Made by a program: the position numbers and the translations under genes. From contig NC_059388.1 in the NCBI RefSeq assembly GCF_019703515.2, positions 3,395,479 to 3,459,478 of the forward strand: 64,000 nucleotides of DNA. The letters run 5' to 3'. Below, piece by piece: positions 11,440-25,393 of the stretch. The DNA is from Myxocyprinus asiaticus. Lineage: Eukaryota > Chordata > Actinopteri > Cypriniformes > Catostomidae. The notes beneath the pieces were generated by a model. That model was not told where the DNA came from and searched no databases. It worked only from the letters and a program-made list of their open reading frames with translations. Within the stretch, counting starts at the first letter, position 1, and every line of letters starts with the position of its first letter.

Positions 11440-12190
11440 GCAGAGTTCTTTGACTTTCCCGGAAATGATGCAGACAATTTTGTGCCAGTCTTACAAAACG
11501 CTCCGCCATCATTCCGGTCCCCAAAAAAAAAACAAAATCACAGGACGTAATGACTACAGACCTGTTGCTCTCACGTCTGTGGTCAAGTCATTTGAGAGAC
11601 TGGTTTTGGCCTACCTGAAGGACATCACTGGACCCCTGCTAGATCCCCTTCAGTTTGCTTACTGAGCAAACAGGTCTGTGTATGATGCTGTCAACATTGG
11701 ACTGCATTATATCCTACAACACCTCGACAGACCTGGGACTTATGCAAGGATCCTATTTGTGGATTTCAGTTCAGCCTTCAATACCATCATGCCTGATCTT
11801 CTCTCAACCAAACTGACACAGCTCTCCGTGCCAACCACAATCTGTCGGTGGATCATTAGCTTTCTGACAGATAGGTAGCAGCTAGTGAGACTGGGGAAAA
11901 TCACATCCGGGACCCTCACTATTAGCACTGGTGCTCCTCAGGGATGCATTCTCTCTCCACTGCTCTTCTCTCTGTACACGAATGACTGCACTGCAAAGGA
12001 CCCCTCTGTCAAGCTCCTGAAGTTTGCAGATGACACCACGGTCATTGGCCTAATCCATGATGGTGACGAGTCTGCATACAGATGGGAGGTTGAACAGCTG
12101 TCTGTCTGGTACGGTCACAAGAACCTTGTGCTGAACACGCTCAAAACATTGGAGATGATAGTTTTCATTATCCACATGAACAATTAAACT
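11440..12190 (+). pseudogene. L2-type LINE reverse transcriptase remnant
   Basis: A broken ORF2 segment in several frames. In order it shows an IIPVP..K-like stretch (about 11505-11545), DYRPVALTSVVKSFERLV (about 11552-11605), ILFVDFSSAFNTIMPDLL (about 11750-11803; RT motif A), STGAPQGCILSPLLFSLYTN (about 11925-11985; motif B region) and LKFADDTTVIG (about 12018-12050; motif C with both catalytic aspartates intact). Non-LTR retrotransposons of the L2/CR1 clade have this order. Stops occur at 'FAY*AN' (about 11662) and 'LTDR*QL' (11876), and there are frameshifts. The 5' part (endonuclease, early RT) is absent and the 3' end fades near 12190. Confidence 0.88.
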
Positions 12191-12299
12191 GCCTTCAGGA
12201 CTCCCATAGTGAAATAATGTATAAAAATGTCATGTACATATGTAAATTCACTCATATTTAATTCAGTATCTACATACCCCTACCTTGCTCATATATTAC

Positions 12300-13640
12300 C
12301 ACTTGCACATTGTCCACGTCTGCTGCTGTATGCTGGTGGCTAACAAGGCCAATGCAGGACAGGCAGATCCGGCTGCAGCGACTACAAGGGAAAGTCTGTT
12401 CTAGATTTGGTGCTGCATTGCCACAGTTCTTCCTCCACCTCCTTTTGTCCTCAAGACCAGCCCTGCGTGCGTTCTCGGAGGAGACAGCCTGGTGAATGGT
12501 GTGTCACCAGGCCTCACGATCAGAGGTTAAAGCAGACCACTGGCGGTGGTCAGTGTGACGGGCACCAAGGGATTTCTTCAGAGATTCCTTGTACCGCTTC
12601 TTCTGTGACCCTCTGTCGCAGTGGCTAGTGGTGAGTTCACCATACAGCACGATCTTGGGTAGGCGATGATTCTCCATCCTGGAGATGTGCCCTGCCCAGC
12701 GTAGCTGTGTCTTGTGACCTCTGCTTGTTTGAGGACTTCAGTGTTGGTTGTGAAGTCATTCCAGTGGATGTCGAGGATGGTGCGGAGGCAGCGCTGGTGG
12801 AAGTGCTCAAGGAGTCACAGGTGGTGATGGTAGGTGACCCATGACTCAGAGCTGTACAGGAGGGTGGTCAGTACAACGGCTCTGCACACACTGATCTTTG
12901 TGCCTTTCTTCAAATGCTTGTTGTTTTGGACTCTTTTGTACAGTGCCGAATACACTATTTGCCTTTGCCAGTCTGTTGTCAATCTCTTTGTCGACCTTGG
13001 TGTCCGAGGAGATGATGCACCCCAGGTAGCTGAACTGGTGGACCGTCTTCAGCTCTGACTTGCCAATGATGATGTGGGGAGGGTGGCAGTCTTCCTGAGG
13101 TGTGGGCTGGACCTTTTCTATGCCCCTCTCCATGTGGAGCAAGCAGTGCTGTCCCTAGACAAAGCTGCTTGGTTGTTCAGGGTGCTGCCGAATGATGTCG
13201 TCGTCTCCAGGGTCAACATCAGACAACCCTTACACCTGGACCGACTGCATACAGGATCGGAACTGTGGCTTCCAGTGTCATCTTTCACCTGCGGTTTCGC
13301 CCCTTTCCCATCACTGCAGGGCTTGTTGATGATGTAAGGTCGTGATGTGGATATGTCCTTCGAGCCTGCACAGTGGAGTTTTTAGGTGGAGTGCAGTGTG
13401 CACAGTACTGGCCCCACCTTTTATATCCGTGGTTCATCTGTCATAGCCTTGCGAGCTGGGATGGTGACAGCGAAGTACTCAGGTTATAAGTATTATATCA
13501 GAGTGTCCTGCTTCTAGATGGATGGCCAGACAGTGCTAACGTGCTTGATCTGCCCGAGTTTGGAGTCAGAGTTGTCCTTCTCTTAAGCTGGCTGCCAACC
13601 AAGGCTAATGAGCCCAGACTACCCATCCAGTTATAGCGCC
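12300..13640 (-). mobile_element. Non-LTR retrotransposon, 3' end plus possible 5' end
   Basis: 12300-13142 encodes, on the minus strand, the C-terminal half of a LINE ORF2. 13150-13640, read on the minus strand, is GC-richer, noncoding and resembles a 5' leader ('ctggatgggtagtctgggct...'). If both belong to one copy, the central ORF has been deleted. The plus-strand open frames here are shadows. Confidence 0.6.
12312..13142 (-). pseudogene. LINE ORF2 C-terminal region with terminal zinc finger
   Basis: Frames read on the minus strand: KSELKTVHQFSYLGCIISSD then VDKEIDNRLAKANSVFGTV (about 12950-13080), which is the post-RT thumb region; then TQLRWAGHISRMENHRLPKI (about 12650-12705) and KKRYKESLKKSLG (about 12560-12600); and near the end CSRCSRICLSCIGLVSHQH (about 12325-12385), a C2-x-H2 zinc finger. 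This layout (YLGS..S.D, RWAGHV.RM, KRYKD.LK, C-terminal finger) is a widespread animal LINE type. Frameshifts and a stop after SDREAW show it is dead. Confidence 0.8.
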
Positions 13641-14576
13641 GGACACTCTGTGTTTCTTAATATAAACATGTATCAAACATATAAGATTGGTTACATTAAA
13701 ATACTGTAAAACTGTCCATGTAGTGAAAACCTGAGCTCTTCAAATAATAGCATATAATGTATATACTGAAGTGTTAGCTGCTCTTTAGAAGTTAGTATTC
13801 TGAATTCTTCATGCTGTATTAATTTATTAATTTGCCTTTTTAGTATATTGCATTGATTGTAGCAAATTTTTTAACACATGTAATTTAGTACAAGTTCACC
13901 TGTTCATTCGCTTTATTGTCTGTGCAGATGTACTGTAAGTTGTAATATAAAATGTATATTAAAATTTTTTTGGTCATATTTTATGTACAGTATGCTCGTC
14001 TCATATTCGTAACCCTCCGGTAATGAGTGTTTTTGGTCAATGATTTACTTAACGAGATCAACATTGGGAATAATGGCAAAATAGCAGTTGTTCGAGGCTT
14101 TTCACGTCTTAATGTTTTGAGAAAGTGGCTGGAGTTTATTCATATTTCTAATGCAGGCATTTTTTGAAAGTATCTTGGGATGTACAGCACGAGTAAGTGT
14201 TCTTTATTCTTTATTCATCTGCTTTTGTGGGCTGGTTATGTATTAATGTTGTCAGTTAGATCATCGTTCGGTCCGCAAGTCAGTAGAAAAGCATGCCGGT
14301 ATTGAGATTGCTTCTCAGTTTCCCCGGTAACTGGCTCTGGCATGAGCAGCATGGTGAAAAGGGGTATGTGTTTGTTGGTGTGTGCGCGCGCGCACACTGT
14401 GATTTAAACTAAATCCTATTGGCTATTTATTTGAAAAAGGGATGAGCCATTCAGCATGTCCCTTTGTAGTGAATATGTTAAAACACCAAACAGAACTGTG
14501 CTCGTCAAAGCACTTTACTGCGACTTTAATATGGTATCGAAAAAAGCACAAAAATTGCTGTCCACACACTTAATAT
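13641..14576. other. Intronic DNA, no gene seen
   Basis: AT-rich sequence without recognisable coding content. A short alternating 'tgtgcgcgcgcgcaca' tract lies near 14381-14396. Confidence 0.45.
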
Positions 14577-14995
14577 TACAGTGGCCGTGAAGTTAAACAA
14601 AACAACAAATCTGAAAAAATAACAATTTAGAAATACAACAAAAATGAATAAAACACAATGGCAAAAATGAAAACACGACAAGTCAGTCGAAACGGAAAAG
14701 GTAGGTACCATAGATTCTCACCTGATTAGCTGTATGGATGTTATCTAGCCCTTTTATCATGATTGGTTCACTGGCCACTTGCACAATTATATAAAAATTT
14801 ATGCCAGAAGCTCACTGATTGAAAAACTGAATCATTTGGAATGGTTTCTCACTCAGTAAAACAGTAACGGGTTTTAGGTACGATATCCACCTACGATGTG
14901 TAAGGGGTCATCTAAAAAAACATAAACTACACTAAAACGTTGGTGGTGTCCAAGCATTCATTCAGCTGACTTGCACATTCTAACATAATAAACAC

Positions 14996-15030
<35 letters not shown>

Positions 15031-15885
15031 CATTTTCATGTTCTAAAGGATGCCGTAGGCTGCTTGTGTTATGGCTGACTTACTACATGTGAAGATTTGT
15101 CAGCATGTCCAATTATATGTACACAGTGTTCAATTATTTAAAAAAAACAAAAAACACTGAAATTCACCAAGATATTATTTTCATATTCTAAAGGTTGTAG
15201 AAGGCCTCTAATGGATAGGCTGACTGACTTAATTTTCCCAGGATGTGCAATTATACAAATACAGTATATACAGTATTATTTTTTTTAAATGAATCACAAT
15301 AATTCATCAAGTAAGTTAGTCATCCACACTGCTGGCAGCCTACTACAACATTTGGAATGTATAAATAACATCATGATGAATTTTAGTGTGTGTTTTTTTT
15401 TTTTTTTTTTTTTTTTTTGCATACTGGGAAAATCTCGCCTAATGCAAGTCAATCTATCTATTGGCAGAAACCAATACCTTTATAATTGGGATGTTTTTTT
15501 TATATAACGTATAAAATTGTTTTATATAACAATGTTTGTTAAGTAAGAACATGCTTGGACGCCACCAACATTTTACCACAATATTTGGACTTTTAGATAG
15601 TCCCTTATGCGCACTGTCTTCACTGTAGGTTGATGTACTAAAACTAACTTTATCCCACTTGCTCTTTTTGCTTTCTGTGTTCTAAAGTGTCCCGTTACTG
15701 TTTTACTGAGTGAGAAACCATTTCAAATGATTCAGTTTTTCAGTCAATGAGCTTTTGGCATGGATTTTGAAATAATCAGTGAAACAATCATGAAGAAAGG
15801 GCCAGATACCATCCACAGAGCAGGGTTTACCATTTTGTTTTCAGACTTGTTGTTTTGTTTTGCACTTCACGGCCACCATAGAAAA
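14577..15885. repeat. 1.3-kb imperfect palindrome (foldback element)
   Basis: The left arm runs inward from 'agtggccgtgaagt' (14579) through 'aaacaaaacaacaaat', 'aaaaactgaatcatttggaa' (about 14822), 'ctcactcagtaaaacagtaa' (about 14849) and 'gttggtggtgtccaagcatt' (14939). The right arm carries the reverse complements in reverse order: 'atgcttggacgccaccaac' (15551), 'ttactgttttactgagtgag' (about 15695), 'aaatgattcagtttttcagt' (about 15725) and 'gcacttcacggccaccat' (15866). The inner part adds poly(A) at about 15000 and poly(T) at about 15392, also mirrored, and diverged copies of 'gtaggctgc..tgtg'. No transposase, and no target duplication could be fixed. It is probably a large nonautonomous DNA transposon or an inverted duplication. 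Confidence 0.8.
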
Positions 15886-16246
15886 GAGATTCAAACTAGG
15901 AAAAAAGGTCCAGCAAAATGCATTTATTTATTTGTGAACTTGCATAGTAAAAGTGGATTAAAAGACAGACCAACAAGAGCAGATGTTTGAGCACATTGCT
16001 TTCTTCAGTGCTCACACTAATACTATACACCTTTTATAAGTAGGCCTACTTAATTGGAGATTATGACCATTCTTACCAAATAACCTTTCTTACCCAAACA
16101 AAGAGACAAAAAATGCATTTACAAAAATAAAATGTATTATTGTAAATAGTATAGCATTTTCCTCACCCACGTGTTTGTGGTCACCAGTAAAGATAACTCA
16201 TTTTGGAAGTGCAGCAAGTTATTACATTTAGATGAAAAATTATAAT

Positions 16247-16251
<5 letters not shown>

Positions 16252-16322
<71 letters not shown>
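16252..16322. repeat. (TA)n microsatellite
   Basis: About 71 bp of pure alternating TA. The tyrosine-isoleucine open frame across it is an artefact. Confidence 0.95.
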
Positions 16323-16325
<3 letters not shown>

Positions 16326-16333
16326 AATGAAAT

Positions 16334-16421
16334 ACACTAATGAATCATGTGCAATGAGACCTTTTTTTTTTTTCTTTTTTTTTTTTGCCAATGACACTAA
16401 TGAATCATGGGCAATAAGACT
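16334..16421. repeat. Tandem duplicate around a poly(T) tract
   Basis: 'acactaatgaatcatg' followed by 'tgcaatgagac' at 16334-16360 recurs as the same start followed by 'ggcaataagac' at 16395-16421, on each side of a T-rich run. Confidence 0.7.
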
Positions 16422-18507
16422 GGGAACATTTATTAATTTATTAAGTTAATAGGGTCAATTTTGATTTCATATTGTGATTACTTTAATCTTTCTATACCCT
16501 TTCATTTTTCCTTGTCTTCCCTTCATCTTACATACATAAACATGCATCTGTGCAGAGTGAATAAGTTTGTGTGTATGTTGACTATGCAGGGAGTCATTGG
16601 AGTGTATCAGCACTGTGTTGTGGGGCAGTGTGATTTTTTTATGTTTGCAGTGCCCAGTGATTCAGGATTCTCCCCTGCACCAGCGCTGCAGCACACAGCC
16701 GCTGTTTGGCATTCAGACAGCAGCCTCAGGCAGTGTCTTTACCCTACTGTGCTATGTGTGTCAGTAGAGAGATGATTTCTCCTGTTCCGTCTCCTTATCA
16801 TTTTGTACCTCTACTCATTTCCTCCTTTTTCGCTGATTTGTTGTCAGCACACACAAGATCATTGACAAACACTATTCTCTTGCCTTTGAAAGGTCCCTTC
16901 AAGACCACCAATTGCTTTTGGAGATGGAAAGTATACGTTTCTAAGCATCTAAAATTAGCGCTAAAAACGTAACTTTGTATTTCAGTATCATGACTGTAGC
17001 TCAGCTGTTTTCAAAATAGTGTAGCTTTTCCATTAACATGTTAATTTTTCCAACAAGTAGCAGTGTAGCACAACATTACTACTCTTTGTTAGTCGCTTGC
17101 AGCTTGCCAAACTACAGTTTCAGAGTAGCCCACCTGGCACTGCTTTTGAGTATGTTGGAAGACTGTTCAGCAGTAGTAAGTCGTGGTCACACAAACCCTT
17201 TGCATGGCGAAATTCCGGAAGTGAAGGTGGCATGGGTGGATGTTGAACGCGTGTGAATTCAGCCAAAAATAACTGCCAAGCAGCCTCTTTTTAATGCTGC
17301 ACTTCATACTCTGGCAGAGTGAAGTTGAAAAGAAACTTTCCACTAAAATTATATACTTGTCCATTGTGTTTATTGAGTTTAGCTGTGTACGAAGCTCCAA
17401 GTACACTGGTCAACATGGAGAAAGTTCACTGCAAAGTTCACCAAACTTGAACTCCATGCAAAATCCTCGAGGGGAATTTCGCTGTGGAAAATTCTTAGTA
17501 CCAAATGATAGATCCGAAAAGCCATTTGTAGTGTAAGTTGTGGTGGACAATATAACCCAAAAGGCAGGAATGCACACTTCGAAAATCCACTAGAAATATT
17601 ATGCCATCTGTGAACCTTTGCATACTGTGTTCAACATACTGATTTGGGACGCACTAATCTCAATCTGGCATACTGTTTCAGATAAATGGTATGCAAATTG
17701 ATATTTGACCTAAAAGAATTAATACATTTTTTGAAAGAAGAGCAAAGGCTCATAGAATCAAGGGGATGGAACATTTAAAGTGTTTTTTTTTGTTTTTTTT
17801 TAATCTGAATTCCACAGTAGGTTAAGTGTGAAAACGCCTGTGGATTTGATTCTTCTTATGAGGATAATTTTGATTCAGCTGGAGAGATTGAGACTGAAGG
17901 AAAGACCTGAAATGAAGAATGAAATAATTCTCCAGTCGGTGGAGAGTGAGTTATGGAACTATCCCAGCATATCAAACTGTGAAAATTAGTCTTGTCTTCA
18001 GGGAGGCTGGTCTTTTATAGAAGTAGATTTCTGGAGTGAGGTATGCATCTTAAAGATGGCCTCTGGCTCCAGATCAATCCATCCCTCCCTCTGTTAGCCC
18101 TTCGTTTCATTTCATTTTTCTTTCTTGTAAAAAGAAGGCATTTTTATTTCTCTATTTGTTTGGATTAGGACTGGCTTCCAAGAAATTCTTAAATACTTAA
18201 AGCCACATCATTTCTCAGCTGTTGTACACTTGCAGGTCTTGAGGAGAATGCAAACTGGATTGGTGGGCGGGAATAGTCTCGGGCTTTGGTGATTTTTCAA
18301 ATGTAACAGTGACCAAAATACTGTGAAGCAGCTAACCTGTTCTGTGTTTGCACACAGTGGGACTGAATCATTGTTGGTTTCTAATGAAGGGTTTCTTAAT
18401 GAAAATAACAGTTAATGGCTCTTGAAAATCAGGAATTTGTATAAATCAATTTAAAAATAAACTGTTGCTGCCATTTCATAATCATTATTTATTGAAGTTA
18501 GCTCAGC
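16422..18507. other. Intronic DNA, no gene seen
   Basis: Short frames (16461-16775, 17038-17256 and others) look random. 17560-17720 ('ttgggacgcactaatctcaatctggcatact') looks like a diverged dispersed repeat, but I could not define its ends. Confidence 0.4.
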
Positions 18508-19010
18508 CTAAAATGTAAATTCTGTCATTGTTCAAAACCCACATGACTCTTTCATTCATGCAACACAAAAGATGATGTTTGGAAGAATGTATTGACTGCT
18601 CTATTCCATAAAAATAAAATATCCTGGTCATATTTATATGACGTATTATATAAAATTGTATTTTGCATGAAGAAAATTAGGCCTGCGTTTAGGACCATTA
18701 ATATTTTTTTAGATTGTGACATTATTTTCAGGACATTTAAATTTGAGTGCTACGATGGCGAGAAAGCCATTGCATGGCTTCAAAAGACTTGAAATATAGA
18801 ACTAATTTTATAGTGCTTTTTTGGCACTTTTTACTCATTTTGGAGCTTGACAGCCCCACTCCCCCATTCACTTCCATTGTATGAACCATTTGTATGAAAG
18901 TCTTACAACAGGTTTTTGTTCCACAGAAGAAAGATAGTCATACAGAAGTTGAAGGACATAAGGGTGAGTAAATGATGATAGAATTTTCTTTGAGTAAACT
19001 ATTCTTAAAA
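18508..19010. mobile_element. Foldback MITE of the TTAA family
   Basis: The left arm has 'aattctgtcattgttcaaaa' and 'cccacatgact...gcaacacaaaagatgatgtttggaagaatg' (in pieces). The right arm has 'gttccacagaagaaag', 'agtcatac', 'ggtgagtaaatgatgata' and ends 'gtaaactattcttaa'. These are the inverted arms of the common cypriniform MITE whose better copy lies at 61414-61988. The left terminal part is degraded. The 66-codon frame at 18592 is inside it and not a gene. Confidence 0.7.
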
Positions 19011-19916
19011 CGTAACGTGCTAGTCTAAATCATGCAGACATCTATGCAGGTTTATATATGTGTCAAAGACGTAGTGTTCTGTATTTCACTCTGACTTTTG
19101 TGTGACCCCCTGGTACTTCTGGGCTCTAATAGCTTGTATTCTTGGCAGGAGGGCAATTAATGAGAATTCAAGCAGGGGGTGTTTTTTGCTTGAGTAGAGA
19201 AGAGGCTAAGGGAACTAAACCATAGCACCCTCATGTACATGTGCGGTGTGGACTGATTTGACTTGCTTTTACTCATCTTGCACTCCTTATAATGTACATA
19301 AAGAGATAGAGTGGCATCAAAAGTTATTTGATACTTAAGCCGCACTTAAAATGCATCTAATGGAATTGCATTAGACTACAATATCAAAGCATGTGGTATT
19401 TATTTAAAAGAAAGATAGCGCAAGCTCACTTAAAAAAAAGAGAGAAAAATCACAGTTTTGTGGGTTTGAAATTATAAAACAGTGGGTGCAGTGGCCCCAT
19501 AAAGGATTTGGACACTTAATTCAAACATAAAAATATGTGAATAGTAGGGCTGAGCGATCTGGGGAAAAAAAAAAAAAAAAGTATGTTTTTAAAACATGAG
19601 GACATTTTAAGATTCACAATTCGATTGTTCAACTTTTAAATGTACTCAACTAAAAAGTAACTCCAACATGATTCAAATAACACATTCTTTATTAGAATGC
19701 AAGGCAACCTGGTTGGAGAAATCAGAGTTCTTTTCATCATAGAAAACATGCACAAAAATGTGCACCACACAGGAAGCTGGCAACCATGTAAATGTAAAAT
19801 AAATTAAAATATAACTTATTTTAAATAACCCAGATGTTCAGAAATAATTGTATAAAATAAGAAAAATGGTAAATACTTCTTAGCCAATGTAGGTACTTTT
19901 ATCTAAACCAAGTCTG

Positions 19917-21492
<1,576 letters not shown>

Positions 21493-22900
21493 TATCTTGA
21501 AAGTTATCTAGAAATCAATATCTAGAAATCATCAAGTTTATCTAGAAAGTATTTATTGTATATTAAATAATTTGTATGTATAATTATAAACCCCTGCAGA
21601 TAGAGTCCAGACATCTGAACATTTTCCGTAAATACTTTTGGTTTTCAGTTTAGATGGGGAAATGAATTTGTATTTCAGACGTGAAAAAATGGGCATGGAA
21701 AAAGGAAAAAAAACTCAAGACTTTGACCTCTAAAACATCAGTATGGTATCCATTAAGGCTGCACGATTGATTGCATTAAGATTGAAAATGCAATATGGTC
21801 TTGCGCAATTACTAAACAGCAAAAAGGCTGCTTTTTAAAATCTGATAATCTGCATTCACCACATTAGTCAGCGCTGTGGTACACGCTGAGCAGCAGAGCA
21901 ATATGAAATGATTTATCATACAATTCAACTCGCAAAATTTTTCAAAAATGTATGCTTCCCAAATGTTTGCTTTAAATGCAGTACACTTGAAACACGTCAC
22001 AGAACAAAGCAATAATAACAATCTATCTGAATCATCATGTTTAAAAAAAGGAGCGGTGGTTGTTTTATTCTCCCATTTATAGCCTATCCATATGATCTGA
22101 TATAAAGTGTCGTAACTTTCACGTAACTAACTCTCTATTATGAGTATTTAAAGAAAAGAAAGGAGATCGTTCCTACACGAACGTCAAGGCCAAATATGGT
22201 CTGATTAAGCCGGCTTATACATGCATGATAAATGAAGTTGAGCACATATGTGACAGCTGATCAGATTGGGGGTTGCATCAAGGCAAGTGCTATGAATTTT
22301 TTATTTTTATTTTCCTTATTCAGCCTTTGGTGGATGTACAACGTATCTAACTATAGCCTTTGCTAGTATTTTTATTCAAAATCTTGAAAAAGTGTCAAAA
22401 CATAAATTCAAATTAAATGATAAACCAAAAATATCACCCAGCCCTAGTGAATAGCATTGCATAAGACAAAAAGTATCAAACCTAGCAGCATCTGAAAACA
22501 AATAATGCTAGACCTTTTCTCAAAACTTTTTTTGTTTGTACGGTCCGAGGTGTCCAAATACTTTCTCTGTTATTTTGAAATCAAACAAGCTTCTCTTTGG
22601 GAACTGTTTTGCTTGAAAAAGTTGCACTATATTACTTTAAAATGAATGTCAGTTGGTATGATATTTTGTTACGTAATGCAAAGACATTGTTTAAAATGAA
22701 GGCAGAAGTATCTGGAAACTTTCTGGGTATTAAACAGTGCAATGTCCATAGATAATGTTAAAGTTCTTAAAAAAGCTCTAGTACCCTTTGTTTGCAGATG
22801 CCACTTTTAATTTTTTTGTGCATTTTTAAGTATAAAAAGATATAGCCAATGTATTAAAGGCATTGCCTGGTCTCAGTAGTTTATTGTAGATTATTTAGGA

Positions 22901-22946
22901 GTACCTTTAGCTCAACTGGTAGAGCATGGCACCAAGGTCATGGGTA
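22901..22946 (+). repeat. tRNA-derived SINE head
   Basis: 'tacctttagctcaactggta' followed by 'gagcatggcaccaaggtcatggg' matches the tRNA-like head of the SINE at 3175. The B box has decayed and unrelated sequence follows from about 22947. Confidence 0.7.
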
Positions 22947-23507
22947 AGATTAAGACTAATCACACTGTGAATTCGGTGACAGTAGGTCATACATTTTTCA
23001 GCTGAAATAAATCTGGGTTCAAATCACTGCCCCAGTTGCCGAAGCTGAAAGTGTTCTTAAATGTATGGCCATGTTTTAGCTCGTTTCTGGGTGAAATGTC
23101 GACAGAGTGGAGCCAAAAGTGAACTGTAATTAGCCAAAAGTGAACTGATACAGTCAATAGGAATGCATATTTTATCAAATCTTCCCTTAATCAAAACCCC
23201 AACCCTAAAAATACCCATCAATGGAGTAAAAATTGATAATTTTAGAGTGAAAATGCAACCTCTGAATCACGCACATCATTGTTTACAGTATGTGAACATG
23301 ATTACTTTCTGGTTCCCACAGGACCAGAGCCCATATTTTGGAGGTTGTTTGTGCAACACTTTATCAGTAGCGCTACAGGGAAATGTCTTCATGCTTGAAT
23401 TGATGCCAAATGTCTGATGGGGGATGGCTCTTGTCAGTAATTCGGCTGATACATGAACTTACAAAGCAAACTGTCAATTTTTTCAAGAATATCTTGAAAG
23501 CACTGTT
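22947..23507. other. Possible insertion splitting a SINE
   Basis: About 560 bp of noncoding sequence between a SINE head (22901-22946) and a SINE-like tail (23508-23570). It could be an insertion or unrelated DNA between two SINE fragments. I see no inverted termini. Confidence 0.35.
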
Positions 23508-23570
23508 AGTAGCTTTGGATATAAGCGTTTTTCAAATACGTAAATGTAAATAAATGTAAATGTACAGTGT
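23508..23570 (+). repeat. Diverged SINE tail
   Basis: 'gtagctttggatataagcg' followed by 'tttttcaaatacgtaaatg' and repeated 'taaatgtaaatg' resembles the tail 'gctttggataaaagcgtctgcc aaatgcataaatg' of the SINE family. Confidence 0.55.
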
Positions 23571-24964
23571 TTTCCACCTGTATCAGTGACCACTGTGCCA
23601 ATTCTTCACTTTATAATTAAAAGACCAGCTCCAGTTTAAACTCTACAACTAGACAATCCTTTCAAAGCAAAAATAGAGAGAGGGGAAAAGCAATGATGAA
23701 AGAAAATAAATTGGAGGCTGGTGTGTTTTGGCGAGCAGCTCTAATGGTTGGGTAAGTGAGCGTGGAGAGATAATGGCTGCTGCTATCTGTGCATCTGAGC
23801 TTCTCTTATTCACTGCATTGTGCTGCTGATACTAAAGACTTGGCTTTTTTCTCTTACTGAAGCCTACGTCGGAGCGAGGCAGGTAGATCAAGGTCATGTA
23901 CCGTTGAGCATCGGCTATGAGCTGTCTGTCGTCATCGGCGGCTTACAGACAGCCAAATTTCAACCCCTGATGGCATTTAGCAAGGGCAATATGCAACAAA
24001 TGAGTTCTCATCAGAGGTTTGTTTATCACGTAATGAGAAAGCCTTTGGTGCAGCTAACGGGCCGAGAACTTCTTCCCTCTTTTGTCTGTGATTACCAATT
24101 TACACTTTTTATCGATGGGATTTCATTTCAGTTTTTGTTTCCTGTTGTCTCAAATGCCTCTCAAATGTAAGTTTTTTTGTTTTTGTAATTGCCATTCTAT
24201 GGAGTCACAGTCCAAAGGACGGTAACCACATAGTTGCTTCAAAACCTAGTGAGATACACATCCATTGTGTGTCGATGCTTTACTGTCTACAGCCTACATA
24301 GGCAGCTACCTATGTAGAAAAGCAGCATCCTAACCGAAATGGAACCTTGTGACTAATTTAGAAAACTATACATATAGGGATGGGAAATCGTAAAGAATGT
24401 AACGATTCTGGTTCTGATTCCAATTCCTCTTGATCCTGTATCCTTGATCCTTAACAGTTCTATTAATGATTCAGTAATCAGACCACACTGGTTGTGCTGT
24501 GTGTTTCGCCTGTATTCAAAAGAACCAGCTAATTTGGATAATTCGATCTGGGCTCAGACTACAATGGTTGTGCTGTGTTTCAGACAGTCTATGCAGAATT
24601 ACTTTACCAAAGTCGTAAATGAGTCGTAAAGGAGAATTGAGGGCTCCATTTGGAACAGGGCCAACATTGACAGTCATATCCTTCAGTGCAGTCAACTTTC
24701 AGTACACACACACACAGCTTGAGCTCATTCTATTACTATTAAGCTGTGTCATCTCAGTTGCTTCTCAGAGCTTCAACTTGGTGACATCACAAAGGCCTCT
24801 CTTAACCACAGAGATGCAGTGGGGTGTGAGCTCGGATAACACGTTTATGCATGCATGAAATAAGGAATCGGAGAAATCAGTCTTCCACTTTGTTTTAATG
24901 GCTTGATTTAAAATAAGTTTACGGCAGAATGGGAGCTAGTTGAATCACAAAGCAGCACTTTAAT
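23571..24964. other. Intronic DNA, no gene seen
   Basis: The 116-codon frame at 23820-24170 has no recognisable domain and no splice or codon evidence. 'tagggatgggaaatcg' at about 24375 resembles a hAT start, without a matching end. Confidence 0.4.
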
Positions 24965-25393
24965 ATGTGTGTGTGCAAAAGGTTATCTTCACTTCTGATG
25001 CTGAAATTTGTGGTGAGGATGCAGGAAAGGTTTTCTTCTCATGACTCTTCCATGAAGGTCATATTTGTGCAGGTGTCGCTGCACAGTAGAACAGTGCACC
25101 ACTCCAGACTCCAGAGTCTGCTAAATCTTCCTTAAGGTCTTTTGCAGTCAAACAGGGGTTTGATTTGCCTTTCTAGCAATCCTACGAGGAGTTCTGTCTG
25201 AAAGTTTTCTTGGTCTTCCAGACCTCAACTTGAACGCCACCATTCCAGTTAACTGCCATTTCTTAACTACATTATGAACTGAGGAAACGGCTACCTGAAA
25301 ACGCTTTGCTATCTTCTTACAGCCTTCTCCTGCTTTGTGGGCATCAATTATTTTAATTTTCAGAGTGCTAGGCAGCTGCTTAGAGGAGCCCAT
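24965..25393 (-). pseudogene. Tc1 transposase N-terminal half
   Basis: The minus-strand frame starts MGSSKQLPSTLKIKIIDAHK, with the helix-turn-helix continuing GCKKIAKRFQVAVSSVHNVV and KKWQLTG, then SGRPRKLSDRTPRRIARK: the bipartite DNA-binding domain of Tc1 transposases. Beyond the stop at 25148 the second helix-turn-helix continues as VVHCSTVQRHLHKYDLHGR (about 25050-25105). The whole DDE domain is absent because the element is truncated. Confidence 0.9.

Noticed and set aside
16246..16449. Tyr-Ile repeat peptide
   Set aside because: Translation of a TA microsatellite.
23820..24170. 116-codon open frame as a possible exon
   Set aside because: No recognisable domain, no clear splice sites at its edges, and it lies in repeat-rich intron.
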